Shown: in pieces, positions 8,153 through 15,841 of the stretch
Layout: each line of letters opens with the position of its first letter
How positions within the stretch are numbered: the stretch's first letter is position 1
NCBI GenBank assembly: GCA_905235905.1
Contig: CAJONO010000071.1
Coordinates: 1 to 36,183 of the forward strand
From: an uncultured Prevotella sp.
Lineage (GTDB): Bacteria; Bacteroidota; Bacteroidia; Bacteroidales; Bacteroidaceae
DNA length: 36,183 bases
Direction of reading: 5' to 3'
Made by a program: the position numbers and the translations under genes
Notes under the pieces: generated by a model
What the model was told of the DNA's origin: nothing
The model's input: only the letters and a program-made list of their open reading frames with translations
Databases searched by the model: none

Positions 8153-8183
8153 TTGTGGGGACGAGAAAATCGCCGTAACTTTG
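8153..8183 (+). promoter_or_regulatory. Promoter of cysK
   Basis: TTG at 8153-8155, a 20-base spacer and TAACTTTG at 8176-8183 fit the Bacteroidetes housekeeping promoter (TTTG-N19/20-TAnnTTTG). The start codon of cysK is 83 bases further on. This separates cysK from the lipoprotein operon. Confidence 0.75.
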
Positions 8184-8266
8184 CACCGTCGAAAGGACAC
8201 AAGGACGTGTTTTTTTAGACAGAAGGACAAAAGGACATATATTATTAACAACAAAAGGATAAGATT

Positions 8267-9214
8267 ATGACAAAGATTGCAAAGCAGCTGACCGAGCTCG
8301 TCGGCAACACCCCACTCTTAGAGCTCAACAAGTATTCACAGGCAAAGGGTCTGGAAACCCCAGTCATTGCCAAAGTAGAGTTTTTCAACCCCGGCGGCAG
8401 CGTGAAGGACCGCATTGCACTGGCGATGATCGAGGACGCCGAACAGAAGGGCATCCTGAAGCCCGGTGCCACCATCATCGAGCCAACGAGCGGCAACACG
8501 GGCGTAGGACTGGCACTGGTGAGCGCCGTCAAGGGCTATCATCTTATCCTTACCATGCCCGAAACCATGAGCGTGGAACGTCGTAACCTCGTCAAGGCAT
8601 ACGGTGCCGAAGTGCGCCTCACCTCTGGAAAGGACGGCATGCCAGGTGCCATCCGCGCCGCCGAGGAGCTGCGCGACAGCATCCCTGGTGCCGTCATCCT
8701 GCAGCAGTTCGAGAACCCTGCCAACCCTGCCAAGCACTATGCCACCACGGGGCCTGAGATCTGGCGCGACACCGACGGCAAGGTGGACATCTTTATCGGC
8801 GGCGTAGGCACCGGCGGCACCATCTCAGGTGCAGGCAAGTATCTGAAGGAGCAGAACCCCAACGTGAAGATCATCGCTGTTGAGCCGAAGTCGAGTCCCG
8901 TGCTGAACGGCGGACAGAGCGGTCCCCACAAGATTCAGGGCATCGGTGCCGGCTTCGTGCCCAAGACCTATGACGCCGACGTGATTGACGAGGTGTTCGA
9001 CGTAGAGAACGATGATGCCATCCGCACTGGTCGTGAGATAGCCCAGTCGGAAGGTCTGCTGGTGGGTATCAGCGCAGGCGCAGCCCTCTTTGCCGCCATC
9101 CAGGTGGCCAAGCGTCCTGAGAACAAAGGCAAGAAGATTGTGGTGCTGCTGCCCGATACGGGTGAGCGCTACCTCTCTACCGTCCTTTACGCCTTTGAGG
9201 ACTATCCCTTGTAA
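8267..9214 (+). CDS. cysK: Cysteine synthase A (O-acetylserine sulfhydrylase)
   Basis: This 315-residue fold-type II PLP enzyme makes L-cysteine from O-acetyl-L-serine and sulfide in the cytoplasm. The PLP lysine is Lys47 in GGSVKDRIA. The substrate-binding loop TSGNTG and the phosphate-binding glycine run [12 protein letters not shown] are both intact, and the protein ends with the usual TGERYLST region. Length matches CysK (about 310-320) and there is no CBS domain, so cystathionine beta-synthase is unlikely. The gene has its own promoter (8153-8183) and a palindrome upstream, and a strong hairpin follows at 9243-9273. No cysE lies next to it in this window. Confidence 0.97.
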   Translation: MTKIAKQLTELVGNTPLLELNKYSQAKGLETPVIAKVEFFNPGGSVKDRIALAMIEDAEQKGILKPGATIIEPTSGNTGVGLALVSAVKGYHLILTMPETMSVERRNLVKAYGAEVRLTSGKDGMPGAIRAAEELRDSIPGAVILQQFENPANPAKHYATTGPEIWRDTDGKVDIFIGGVGTGGTISGAGKYLKEQNPNVKIIAVEPKSSPVLNGGQSGPHKIQGIGAGFVPKTYDADVIDEVFDVENDDAIRTGREIAQSEGLLVGISAGAALFAAIQVAKRPENKGKKIVVLLPDTGERYLSTVLYAFEDYPL

Positions 9215-9242
9215 ACGCAATCCAAACAAGCATCGACGCAAG

Positions 9243-9273
9243 TTGGCGTGGTTCTGCATCAGAGCCACGCCAA
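9243..9273. terminator. Strong hairpin downstream of cysK
   Basis: A 14-bp stem (TTGGCGTGGTTCTG with CAGAGCCACGCCAA, one G-T pair) closes on a CAT triloop, 28 bases after the cysK stop. No U-tract follows, so intrinsic termination is uncertain; it may instead protect the cysK mRNA 3' end or be an interspersed palindrome. Confidence 0.5.
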
Positions 9274-9404
9274 TGCGTGTGTTGGAACCTTTCATCCTGA
9301 GAAACAATGGGACAAGATAGCAGCCTTGTTTCGGAGAGATTCTGAGCGTTTCATTGACGAGAGGATAGTAAAAAAGCATAAAAAAACACTTTTTCATGCC
9401 AAAA

Positions 9405-9437
9405 TTGCAGCCATATCAAAAAAAATGTGTAATTTTG
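9405..9437 (+). promoter_or_regulatory. Possible promoter of the sigma-54 activator operon
   Basis: TTG at 9405-9407 and TAATTTTG at 9430-9437 resemble the Bacteroidetes promoter, but the 22-base spacer is long. The -7 box ends only eight bases before the chosen ATG at 9446, which would leave almost no leader. Confidence 0.35.
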
Positions 9438-9445
9438 TCAGCCAA

Positions 9446-11173
9446 ATGGAAAGTCAAGAGAGAAAAAAAGAGCTGCAAGGCATCAAGCAACGGTATAACA
9501 TCGTGGGAAACTGCGAGGCGTTGAACCATGTGCTCGACGTGGCATTGCAGGTGGCTCCCACCGATTTGAGCGTACTCATCGTGGGCGAGAGCGGCGTGGG
9601 CAAGGAAATCGTCCCCCGCATCATCCACGACAATTCTCCCCGTCGGCGCGAGAAGTATTTTGCCATCAATTGCGGCTCTATTCCCGAAGGCACCATCGAC
9701 TCAGAACTCTTCGGTCATGTGAAAGGCTCGTTCACAGGGGCTGTCAACGACTCGCCCGGCTATTTTGGCGTGGCCAACAAGGGAACGCTCTTTCTCGACG
9801 AGGTGGGCGAGCTGCCACTGGCCACCCAGGCACGACTGCTGAGAGTGCTGGAAACAGGCGAGTACATTCCCGTAGGAGCAACTGAAGTGCGGAAGACCGA
9901 CGTGCGCATCGTGGCGGCCACCAACGTCAACATTCGTCTGGCCATCAGCGAAGGGCGCTTCCGCGAAGACCTCTACTACAGGCTCAACTCCATACCCATC
10001 CAAATGCCGCCGCTTCGCGAGCGGGGCGAAGACATTGTGTTGCTGTTCAGGCTCTTCGCCATGCAAATGGCCGAGAAATACAGAATGGACCGCATTGTAC
10101 TTACCGACGAGGCGCGGCAGATGCTGATGCGATACAAATGGCCGGGCAACGTGAGGCAGCTGAAGAACATCACCGAACAGATTTCCATCCTGAGCAAGGA
10201 GCGTACCATCACCCCCGAAGTGCTGGCACAGTTCATTCCACAAGACAGGGAGAGCACCCAGCTGGCCGTGGTCAACCCAAACAGCGACCACTCCTTTGAG
10301 AACGAGCGCGAAATACTCTACAAGATACTCTTCGAGCTGCGCGGGAACGTCAACGACATGCGCCGGGAGATGGGGCAGCTGAAAAAGCAGATAGAAGACG
10401 TGAAAGGCAGCGCGCCGACAACCATCATAGGCGCTTCGTCGCCATCGCCCCTGCAGCCCATCGTCCCAGCCTTTGAGGATGCCGAGGCCGAAGAATACGT
10501 GGAGCCTTCGGTGACACCCGTACAAGAGAACCTGAACCTGAACGACCTGAGCCGGCAGATGCTCGAAAAGGCACTGGAACGCAACAACGGAAACAGGAAG
10601 AAAGCCGCACAGGAACTGGGCATCAGCGACCGCACACTCTATCGGCGACTGAAGCAGTACGGCCTTACCTTCGTGCTGTTCTTCCTCTGCTCGCTCTCGC
10701 TTCTCTTGGTTCACTCCTGCTCGGTCAGCTACAAGTTCAACGGAGCCAGCATCAACTACGACAAGACCAAGACCATTCAAATCAGCGACTTTCCCATACG
10801 CTCTAACTACGTGTGGGGACCCATGGCAAACATCTTCAACAACCAACTGAAAGACCAGTATGCCAACCACACGAAGCTGATGCAGGTGAAACGCAACGGC
10901 GACCTCAAGCTCGACGGGGAGATAACCCGCTACGAGCAGCGCAACAAAGCCGTATCGAGCCAAGGCTATTCCGCACAAACCGAACTCTCCATGACCGTCA
11001 ACGTCAGGTTTACCAACAACACAAACCACAGTGAAGACTTCGAACGGCAATTTACCGCCTCGTCAACCTATGAGACATCGCAGTCGCTCAACTCCGTGCA
11101 AGAAGAGCTCGTTACGCAAATGGTCAAGGACATAACCGACCAGATATTCAATGCCACCGTGGCCAACTGGTAA
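9446..11173 (+). CDS. Sigma-54-dependent activator (AAA+, Fis-type HTH) fused in frame to an LptE-like lipoprotein
   Basis: The frame runs 575 residues without a stop. Residues about 15-260 form a sigma-54 activator AAA+ domain: Walker A GESGVGKE (Lys53), GSFTGA at 94-99 (the sigma-54 contact loop, usually GAFTGA) and Walker B GTLFLDE (Asp118-Glu119). There is no N-terminal receiver domain. A Fis-type helix-turn-helix follows (KKAAQELGISDRTLYRRLK, about 387-405). Instead of ending there, the frame continues into a hydrophobic segment with lipobox LLVHSC (Cys425) and an LptE-like domain to residue 575 (SYKFNGASINYDKTKTI onwards). LptE is an outer-membrane lipoprotein partner of LptD in LPS export. 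In related genomes I know these as separate adjacent genes. Start 9446 was chosen because related activators begin about 15 residues before IVGN. TPR and secG genes follow. Confidence 0.85.
   Translation: MESQERKKELQGIKQRYNIVGNCEALNHVLDVALQVAPTDLSVLIVGESGVGKEIVPRIIHDNSPRRREKYFAINCGSIPEGTIDSELFGHVKGSFTGAVNDSPGYFGVANKGTLFLDEVGELPLATQARLLRVLETGEYIPVGATEVRKTDVRIVAATNVNIRLAISEGRFREDLYYRLNSIPIQMPPLRERGEDIVLLFRLFAMQMAEKYRMDRIVLTDEARQMLMRYKWPGNVRQLKNITEQISILSKERTITPEVLAQFIPQDRESTQLAVVNPNSDHSFENEREILYKILFELRGNVNDMRREMGQLKKQIEDVKGSAPTTIIGASSPSPLQPIVPAFEDAEAEEYVEPSVTPVQENLNLNDLSRQMLEKALERNNGNRKKAAQELGISDRTLYRRLKQYGLTFVLFFLCSLSLLLVHSCSVSYKFNGASINYDKTKTIQISDFPIRSNYVWGPMANIFNNQLKDQYANHTKLMQVKRNGDLKLDGEITRYEQRNKAVSSQGYSAQTELSMTVNVRFTNNTNHSEDFERQFTASSTYETSQSLNSVQEELVTQMVKDITDQIFNATVANW
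10673..11173 (+). other. LptE-like lipoprotein module with possible internal GTG start
   Basis: This part of the preceding frame has the look of a complete LptE lipoprotein: hydrophobic core, lipobox VHSC, then about 150 residues matching the Bacteroidetes LptE pattern (SYKFNGASI, VKRNGDLKLDGEI, TVNVRFTNNTN). The only start codon close to the signal region is GTG at 10673, in frame with the activator, which would leave no basic n-region. Either translation starts internally here, the signal segment works as an internal signal-anchor cut at Cys425, or a stop between the two genes has been lost. Confidence 0.6.
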
Positions 11174-11191
11174 TTTCTAAGGAAGGGCAAT

Positions 11192-11944
11192 ATGGAACTG
11201 ACAGAACTCATCAATCATCCCGACCTCTTAGACAGAGAGACGCTCTATGAGCTTCGCTCCATACTTGCACTGCACCCATACTTCCAGACGGCCCGCCTGC
11301 TCATGCTGCAGAACCTCTACCTGCTCCACGACAGCTCGTTCGACGAGGAGCTGCGCAGGGCTGCCATCTACATTACCGACAGGAAAGTGCTTTTCCAGAT
11401 GATAGAAGCCGGCCACTACCAGCTCGTAAACAAAAAACAGCTTGACGACAAGCCATCGGCCAAGGACAACAAGCAGAACCGCACCATGTCGCTCATCGAC
11501 AATTTCCTTGAAACAATACCCAAGGAGAAAGACGGTAGCGAAAAGACAGGCAAGCGCAAACCGACACCAGCCGATGCCGCCGTAGACTACGTGGCCTACC
11601 TGCTGGAAAGCGAGAGCGAGGAAGAGAAAGAACAGGCAACAGAAGTGCCCATGCTCATAGGGCAGAACCTCATCGACTCGTTCATAGAAAAAGACAAGGG
11701 GAAAATCGTACTCAACGAAAACCCAACATTGAAACCCGAAATAGAGCCATCGACCGACTCAGAGGAAAAAGACGGCTATTTTACCGAGACTTTAGCCCGA
11801 ATTTACATCAAACAGGGCAGATATTCAAAGGCTTTAGAAATTATTCGCAGATTAAGTTTGCAATATCCAAAAAAAAATGCTTACTTTGCAGACCAAATCC
11901 GATTCTTAGAGAAACTGATTATAAATAACAATAATAAAAAGTAA
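11192..11944 (+). CDS. TPR-containing protein of the LptE-SecG cluster
   Basis: A 250-residue cytoplasmic-looking protein with no signal peptide or membrane segment. The N-terminal part (about 1-90) is helical, with LHPYFQTARLLMLQNLYLL typical of this Bacteroidetes family. The middle (about 90-195) is charged and variable, rich in Lys/Glu/Asp. The C-terminus (about 200-245) carries a tetratricopeptide-like pair of helices (ETLARIYIKQGRYSKALEII). It sits 18 bases after the LptE stop and 7 before secG, an order I recognise from Prevotella and Bacteroides. A scaffold role linked to envelope protein or LPS export is inferred from position; no enzymatic motif is seen. Confidence 0.75.
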   Translation: MELTELINHPDLLDRETLYELRSILALHPYFQTARLLMLQNLYLLHDSSFDEELRRAAIYITDRKVLFQMIEAGHYQLVNKKQLDDKPSAKDNKQNRTMSLIDNFLETIPKEKDGSEKTGKRKPTPADAAVDYVAYLLESESEEEKEQATEVPMLIGQNLIDSFIEKDKGKIVLNENPTLKPEIEPSTDSEEKDGYFTETLARIYIKQGRYSKALEIIRRLSLQYPKKNAYFADQIRFLEKLIINNNNKK

Positions 11945-11951
11945 CAAAAAA

Positions 11952-12302
11952 ATGTACACATTATTAGTAATTCTTATCGTGATTGCAGCAATACTGATGA
12001 TTTTCATCGTGCTGATTCAAGAGTCAAAGGGTGGCGGTCTCGCATCGAGCTACGCCTCCTACAACCAGATTGGCGGTGTGCGCAAGACCACCGACTTTAT
12101 CGAGAAAGCCACATGGGGGCTTGCCATCTTCATGGTCGTGGTGAGCGTTTTCTGTGCTTACGTGGCCCCCACGGCAACAGGCTCAGGCTCGGTCATGGAC
12201 AACATCGAGCCCCCGGCAGCCACACCATCCAACCTCCCCGGATTTGGTGCCAGCCAGCCACAGCAGGAAGCTCCTGCTGCCCCCGTGCAGAACGCAGAGT
12301 AA
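11952..12302 (+). CDS. secG: Protein translocase subunit SecG
   Basis: A 116-residue membrane protein with two hydrophobic segments (about 3-22 and 50-72). They are separated by a cytoplasmic loop starting LIQESKGGGLASSYAS, the SecG hallmark. SecG joins SecY and SecE in the inner-membrane channel and helps SecA-driven export. The Pro/Ala-rich C-terminal tail is normal for Bacteroidetes. It is the last gene of the sigma-54 activator/LptE/TPR run and is followed by repeats and probable terminators. Confidence 0.93.
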   Translation: MYTLLVILIVIAAILMIFIVLIQESKGGGLASSYASYNQIGGVRKTTDFIEKATWGLAIFMVVVSVFCAYVAPTATGSGSVMDNIEPPAATPSNLPGFGASQPQQEAPAAPVQNAE

Positions 12303-12312
12303 GCATTTCTTG

Positions 12313-12438
12313 AATTAGCTCGCAATTCATGCTGAATTGTCGTGTAATTCATGCTTAATTAGCTCGCAATTCATACTGAATTGTCGTGTAATTTGTGCTT
12401 AATTAGCTCGCAATTCATGCTGAATTGCGAGCTAACTT
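12313..12438. repeat. Three 44-bp tandem repeats ending in a perfect hairpin
   Basis: Two full 44-bp units (12313-12356, 12357-12400) differ at only a few positions; a third, cut short, runs to 12438. The last unit forms a perfect 15-bp stem (TTAGCTCGCAATTCA, loop TGC, then its complement; 12403-12435). Each unit contains the smaller palindrome CAATTCATGCTGAATTG or a close variant. A related element lies downstream of ung at 35047-35127. No protein is encoded. Confidence 0.85.
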
Positions 12439-12461
12439 AATTCTATGAGTCCCATGTAGAA

Positions 12462-12478
12462 ACGGCCTGAAAGGCCGT
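12462..12478. terminator. Short GC-rich hairpin downstream of secG
   Basis: ACGGCCT and AGGCCGT pair around a GAA loop, followed by CTTTA. It could end transcription of secG, but the U-tract is weak. Confidence 0.45.
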
Positions 12479-12523
12479 CTTTACGGAGCTTGCGAAAGTT
12501 AGATAATTTAAATATGTGATGAT

Positions 12524-12605
12524 AAAAAAAAATAATTTGGACGATTGAATCCCAGAAGCAATCAGGCAATTTTGAAAGTCATCAATCGTCCCAAGTTATT
12601 TTTTT
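12524..12605. terminator. Long A/T-flanked inverted repeat, probable bidirectional terminator
   Basis: Arms at 12524-12548 and 12582-12605 pair over about 23 bases with one bulge and one mismatch. The outer parts are an A-run on the left and a T-run on the right, and the GC-containing parts are GGACGATTGA and TCAATCGTCC. The element lies between convergent secG and maf, as expected for a terminator serving both strands. The 33-base loop is long, so a small mobile palindrome or non-coding RNA is an alternative. The rest of 12303-12783 holds a short GGGAATC/GATTCCC inverted repeat (12629-12656) and otherwise AT-rich DNA in which I see no gene. Confidence 0.5.
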
Positions 12606-12783
12606 ACCATAACTATATAACAAAAATAGGGAATCGATCCTCACAGACAGATTCCCCAAAAAAAACTTTGGAAAATGATAAATATAGATTAAAATTACTA
12701 GTTATCGAGTGCAAAGTTACGAATTTAGTTGCAATATTCCAAGAGTATTGGACATATTTTTTGCTAAAAATTCTAAAAACGTT

Positions 12784-13365
12784 CTACATCATTTGTAATT
12801 CCGTGTAGATACGTTGCACTGGCAGCCCCATAACGTTGAAGTAGCTACCTTCGAGCCCCGTTACGCCAATATAGCCTATCCATTCCTGAATGCCATAGGC
12901 CCCCGCCTTGTCGTAAGGGTGAAAGACACGGATATAGTAGTCAATTTCTTCCTGTGTCAACTGTTTAAACGTGACATCGGTGGTCACCGAGAAATGCCTT
13001 CTTTGCCGCAAGGTCATCAGGCAAACGCCTGTAATCACCTGATGGGTGCAGCCGCTCAGCTTCTGCAGCATGCGCCGTGCGTCGGCAGCATCGTGGGGCT
13101 TGCCCATCACCTCTCCGCCAACGACCACAACCGTATCGGCAGTGATAATCAGCTCGTCGGGAGCCATCAGCTCCTGATAGGCATCGGCCTTCTCGCAGGC
13201 AATATGTTCTGCTATATCGGTCACAGGAAGTGTGTCGGGATAGTTCTCCTCTATATCAGGCAGCACCTTCACTTCGAAGTCGATGCCCAACCCGCCCAGC
13301 AATTCACGTCTTCGAGGCGAGTTGCTGGCCAAAACGATGCGGTATTCTTTCAGATTGTCTAACAA
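12784..13365 (-). CDS. maf: Maf-like nucleoside triphosphate pyrophosphatase (dTTP/UTP type)
   Basis: A 193-residue cytoplasmic enzyme that hydrolyses non-canonical or excess nucleoside triphosphates to monophosphates and pyrophosphate. The N-terminal signature SNSPRRREL is intact, as are the metal-binding ADTVVV and the KPHDAADARRML region. The later segment GAYGIQEWIGYIGVTGLEGSY matches Maf of the YhdE group (dTTPase/UTPase). Length is typical. It is the last gene of the iorA operon, 39 bases after kdsC, and faces secG across a probable bidirectional terminator. Confidence 0.93.
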   Translation of the reverse strand: MLDNLKEYRIVLASNSPRRRELLGGLGIDFEVKVLPDIEENYPDTLPVTDIAEHIACEKADAYQELMAPDELIITADTVVVVGGEVMGKPHDAADARRMLQKLSGCTHQVITGVCLMTLRQRRHFSVTTDVTFKQLTQEEIDYYIRVFHPYDKAGAYGIQEWIGYIGVTGLEGSYFNVMGLPVQRIYTELQMM

Positions 13366-13404
13366 AGCGGTCAGTTTTAATTGTCAATAACGATTATTTC
13401 TACA

Positions 13405-13923
13405 CTACCAGCCGAAGGCTTTGGCATTCATAACCCATTTGCCCTGGGCCCGCAGCGTCTGCTCAATGACATCGCGCCCACAACCATAGCCGCCATCAAG
13501 ATGGCTCACATAGATGCTTGCCTCCTTGATTTCAGGACAGGCATCCTTCGGACATACGGGGCATCCCACCCGACGCATTATTTCCAGATCGGGAATATCG
13601 TCGCCCATATACATCACCTCTGCATCGGTCAGGCCGTATTTCTGAAGAAACTCCTCGTAGGTCTTCACCTTGACAGCACAGCCCATGTAGATGTCCTCCA
13701 CGCCAAGACGTTCATATCGCAGATGCACAGAGGGTGTGTTGCCTCCCGTCAGGATAACGATGCGCAAGCCCAGCTTTACTGCCAGCTGTATGGCATAGCC
13801 GTCCTTGATGTTGACCGTACGCAAAGGCTCACCCTCAGTCGAAAGCGTGATGGTTTCCGCACTGAGCACACCATCTACATCGAAGATGACGGCTCGTATC
13901 CGTGTTAAATCGTAGTTAATCAT
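13405..13923 (-). CDS. kdsC: 3-deoxy-D-manno-octulosonate 8-phosphate phosphatase (KdsC-like HAD)
   Basis: This 172-residue HAD-superfamily phosphatase lacks a cap domain, as KdsC tetramers do. Motif I is FDVDGVL with Asp15 and Asp17. Motif II is LTGG, and motif III/IV is [11 protein letters not shown] preceded by a conserved Lys in AVKVKTYEE. KdsC removes phosphate from KDO-8-phosphate in the route to the KDO sugar of lipid A core. The C-terminal [16 protein letters not shown] is like KdsC's GGxGAxRE region. It overlaps the upstream DUF2520 gene by eight bases, so translation is probably coupled. Confidence 0.9.
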   Translation of the reverse strand: MINYDLTRIRAVIFDVDGVLSAETITLSTEGEPLRTVNIKDGYAIQLAVKLGLRIVILTGGNTPSVHLRYERLGVEDIYMGCAVKVKTYEEFLQKYGLTDAEVMYMGDDIPDLEIMRRVGCPVCPKDACPEIKEASIYVSHLDGGYGCGRDVIEQTLRAQGKWVMNAKAFGW

Positions 13924-14695
13924 TGTCAGAACAATTAGTGTGAATGCTTTGGCTCATCAATTCATAGACACGCTGCATCATAGGGTTGCCGGCAAGCAAC
14001 TGGCTTTGGGCCTGTATGACATTCTCATCGTAGCGGACGGCAGGTCCTGTCTGTGCTTCGCGTGGCGACAGGCCATGGACTTTCGCCGCAGTCTCGTCGA
14101 TGAGTGGCAGCATCACGTCGAAGGGCAGGCCACATTGTTCCAGCACCTGTGCCGACAAGGCATAGCAATGGTTGGCAAAATTACAGGCAAAGACTGCTGC
14201 GAGATGCAAATAGCGACGATGTTCTGTTGAGAGTTGACGCACATGGCCACTCACCGAGCATGCCAGCTCCGTGACTTGCTGCAGGGCGACATCGTCGCTG
14301 GCCTCAACAAAGACTGGTATGCGTGAGAAGTCGACAATCCTTTCTTTTGAGAATGTCTGCATAGGATAGAGCACCCCGTAGTGACGGGCATGGCCTTCGA
14401 ACAGACTCAACGGCATGGAACCGGCCGTATGAAGGAACAGCGCCCCCACCCTACCCTGGCACAAGGACGGCACAAGCTGCGGCAGCACCGAGTCCTTGAC
14501 GGCCAGAATATAGACATCGGCATCATCGACCACTTGCTCCAGACGGTTGCAGGCAGCACATCCGTGCCTTTCTGCCAAGACAGAAGCCGAGGCCATCGTC
14601 CTACTGTAGACTTGCGCTATGCAGTGGCCGCTATGTGCCAATGCCGGTGCAAGATTCGTGGCAAGCCGCCCCGCGCCAATGAGTACGACACGCAT
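13916..14695 (-). CDS. DUF2520 Rossmann-fold NAD(P)-binding protein
   Basis: A 259-residue cytoplasmic protein. The N-terminal Rossmann fold begins [14 protein letters not shown], a GxGxxxxxLA dinucleotide-binding motif. The middle carries [12 protein letters not shown] and [10 protein letters not shown], and the C-terminal helical domain contains QTGPAVRYD, all features of the DUF2520 family related to ketopantoate-reductase/pyrroline-carboxylate-reductase-like dehydrogenases. The substrate is not known. The gene starts four bases after the nitroreductase stop and overlaps kdsC by eight bases, so all are co-transcribed. The same pairing with a KdsC-like phosphatase and maf is common in Bacteroidales. 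Confidence 0.85.
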   Translation of the reverse strand: MRVVLIGAGRLATNLAPALAHSGHCIAQVYSRTMASASVLAERHGCAACNRLEQVVDDADVYILAVKDSVLPQLVPSLCQGRVGALFLHTAGSMPLSLFEGHARHYGVLYPMQTFSKERIVDFSRIPVFVEASDDVALQQVTELACSVSGHVRQLSTEHRRYLHLAAVFACNFANHCYALSAQVLEQCGLPFDVMLPLIDETAAKVHGLSPREAQTGPAVRYDENVIQAQSQLLAGNPMMQRVYELMSQSIHTNCSDND

Positions 14696-14699
14696 GGGC

Positions 14700-15227
14700 T
14701 CAGAACTTGTTGAGATGTACGTTTTCCCACTTCAGCTTATCCTCGTTCTGCGGCTTGCGCTCATCGGCCTTATGTCCGATGCCGAGGACGCAAAGCACAG
14801 AATAGTTCTCAGGAATGTCGAGAATGCCGCGAATCACGGTGTCGGCACTCGTGCCATCGCTCAAGCCACGTCCGCGCATCTGAGCCCAGCAAGAGCCAAG
14901 CCCCAGTTCCTCGGCTTGATACTGCATGGAGATAGCAGCAATCGAGCCGTCCTCAACCCAACAGTCGTTTTGCATGGGGTCGCCCAACACAACGATGCAC
15001 AACGGAGCTCCCTTGAGGAACTGCCCGCCCAAGTCCTTGGCATCCGACAGTTTCTCAATGTCGGTCTTATCGTCGACCACTACGAACTGCCAAGCCCGCT
15101 GCCCTTTTGAAGTAGGCGACATGAGACCCGCACGGAGAATTAGCTTCACGTCTTCCGAATCGATTTCCTCATCGGTAAACTTACGGTGCGAGCGACGTAG
15201 CTGCACCAAATCCTTAAAGTTCATCAT
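14700..15227 (-). CDS. Nitroreductase-family FMN oxidoreductase
   Basis: A 175-residue protein of the nitroreductase fold: N-terminal LVQLRRSHRKFTDEEI (the RRSxRxF motif that holds FMN phosphate), then GLMSPTSKGQRAWQFVVV. The later AEELGLGSCWAQMRG and VLCVLGIGHKADERKP segments are the usual FMN-binding and dimer-interface regions. Such enzymes reduce nitro compounds, quinones or flavins with NAD(P)H; the physiological substrate is not clear. Either of two adjacent ATGs (15227 or 15224) may be the start. It lies 11 bases after iorB, so it is in the same operon and could accept electrons in the same redox network, which is inference. Confidence 0.88.
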   Translation of the reverse strand: MMNFKDLVQLRRSHRKFTDEEIDSEDVKLILRAGLMSPTSKGQRAWQFVVVDDKTDIEKLSDAKDLGGQFLKGAPLCIVVLGDPMQNDCWVEDGSIAAISMQYQAEELGLGSCWAQMRGRGLSDGTSADTVIRGILDIPENYSVLCVLGIGHKADERKPQNEDKLKWENVHLNKF

Positions 15228-15238
15228 AGTGTCTGGTT

Positions 15239-15811
15239 TTATTTCTGCGCCTGCTTTCCAATGGCCAGTGCCTTGATGTTGGCATCGACCACGGCATCGC
15301 CCTTACGGCCGAACACACGGCGAATGGCATCCTCCAGTTTCTCATATTCAATACCCAAGGCCTTCTGAGCAGCGCCCAGCAGGATGACGTTGGCCGAACG
15401 GGGAACACCGGCATCCTTCGCTTGCTGCTCAATGTCGAGCAGAATCACGTTGCCAAGTTTCTGCAAGTCATTCTTAATCACCTCAATATCAGGATAATTA
15501 GGAATATTAACGAAAGGAGCACTTGATGTGATGACCCAGCCGTCTTTCTTCAGGAACGGCAGGTAGCGCAGAGCTTCCATAGGCTCCATGGAAATGATGA
15601 CATCGGCACCGCCGAGGGGAATCAGGTCGCTATGAATGGGTTCCGAGGAGAGCCGGAGATTCGACTGCACATCGCCTCCGCGCTGGCTCATGCCGTGTAC
15701 CTCGGCCTGCTTGATGTAGAGATTCTCTTTCAAGGCGGCTTCGCCTATGATGGTTGCAATGGAGAGGATTCCCTGTCCTCCTACTCCACAAAGAATAATA
15801 TCTGTCTTCAT
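15239..15811 (-). CDS. iorB: Indolepyruvate:ferredoxin oxidoreductase beta subunit
   Basis: A 190-residue gamma-domain 2-oxoacid:ferredoxin oxidoreductase subunit. It opens with ILCGVGGQGILS, the glycine-rich motif of this family, followed by AEVHGMSQRGGDVQSNLR, also characteristic. It pairs with IorA to turn aryl-pyruvates (from aromatic amino acid transamination) into aryl-acetyl-CoA with reduction of ferredoxin, or to run in the reverse direction. It lies 30 bases after iorA. No iron-sulfur cysteine cluster is seen in this subunit. Confidence 0.93.
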   Translation of the reverse strand: MKTDIILCGVGGQGILSIATIIGEAALKENLYIKQAEVHGMSQRGGDVQSNLRLSSEPIHSDLIPLGGADVIISMEPMEALRYLPFLKKDGWVITSSAPFVNIPNYPDIEVIKNDLQKLGNVILLDIEQQAKDAGVPRSANVILLGAAQKALGIEYEKLEDAIRRVFGRKGDAVVDANIKALAIGKQAQK

Positions 15812-15841
15812 CAGATTATTTTCGATTTACGGATTTTCTAT

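Noticed and set aside
9701..11050. Open frame of 449 codons on the - strand opposite the sigma-54 activator
   Set aside because: Lies over the AAA+ and LptE coding regions, has no recognisable motif and is rich in Val/His/Leu, as for a shadow of a high-GC3 gene.
12313..12438. Possible CRISPR array or origin iterons
   Set aside because: Units are palindromic, contiguous and without spacers; there is no dnaA, cas or rep gene nearby.
12439..12783. Possible 6S RNA, tmRNA or SRP RNA gene
   Set aside because: No conserved motif of these RNAs could be recognised; only inverted repeats are seen.
12545..12808. Open frame of 87 codons on the + strand after secG
   Set aside because: Lies in an AT-rich region over an inverted repeat, ends inside maf, and has no signal or domain.
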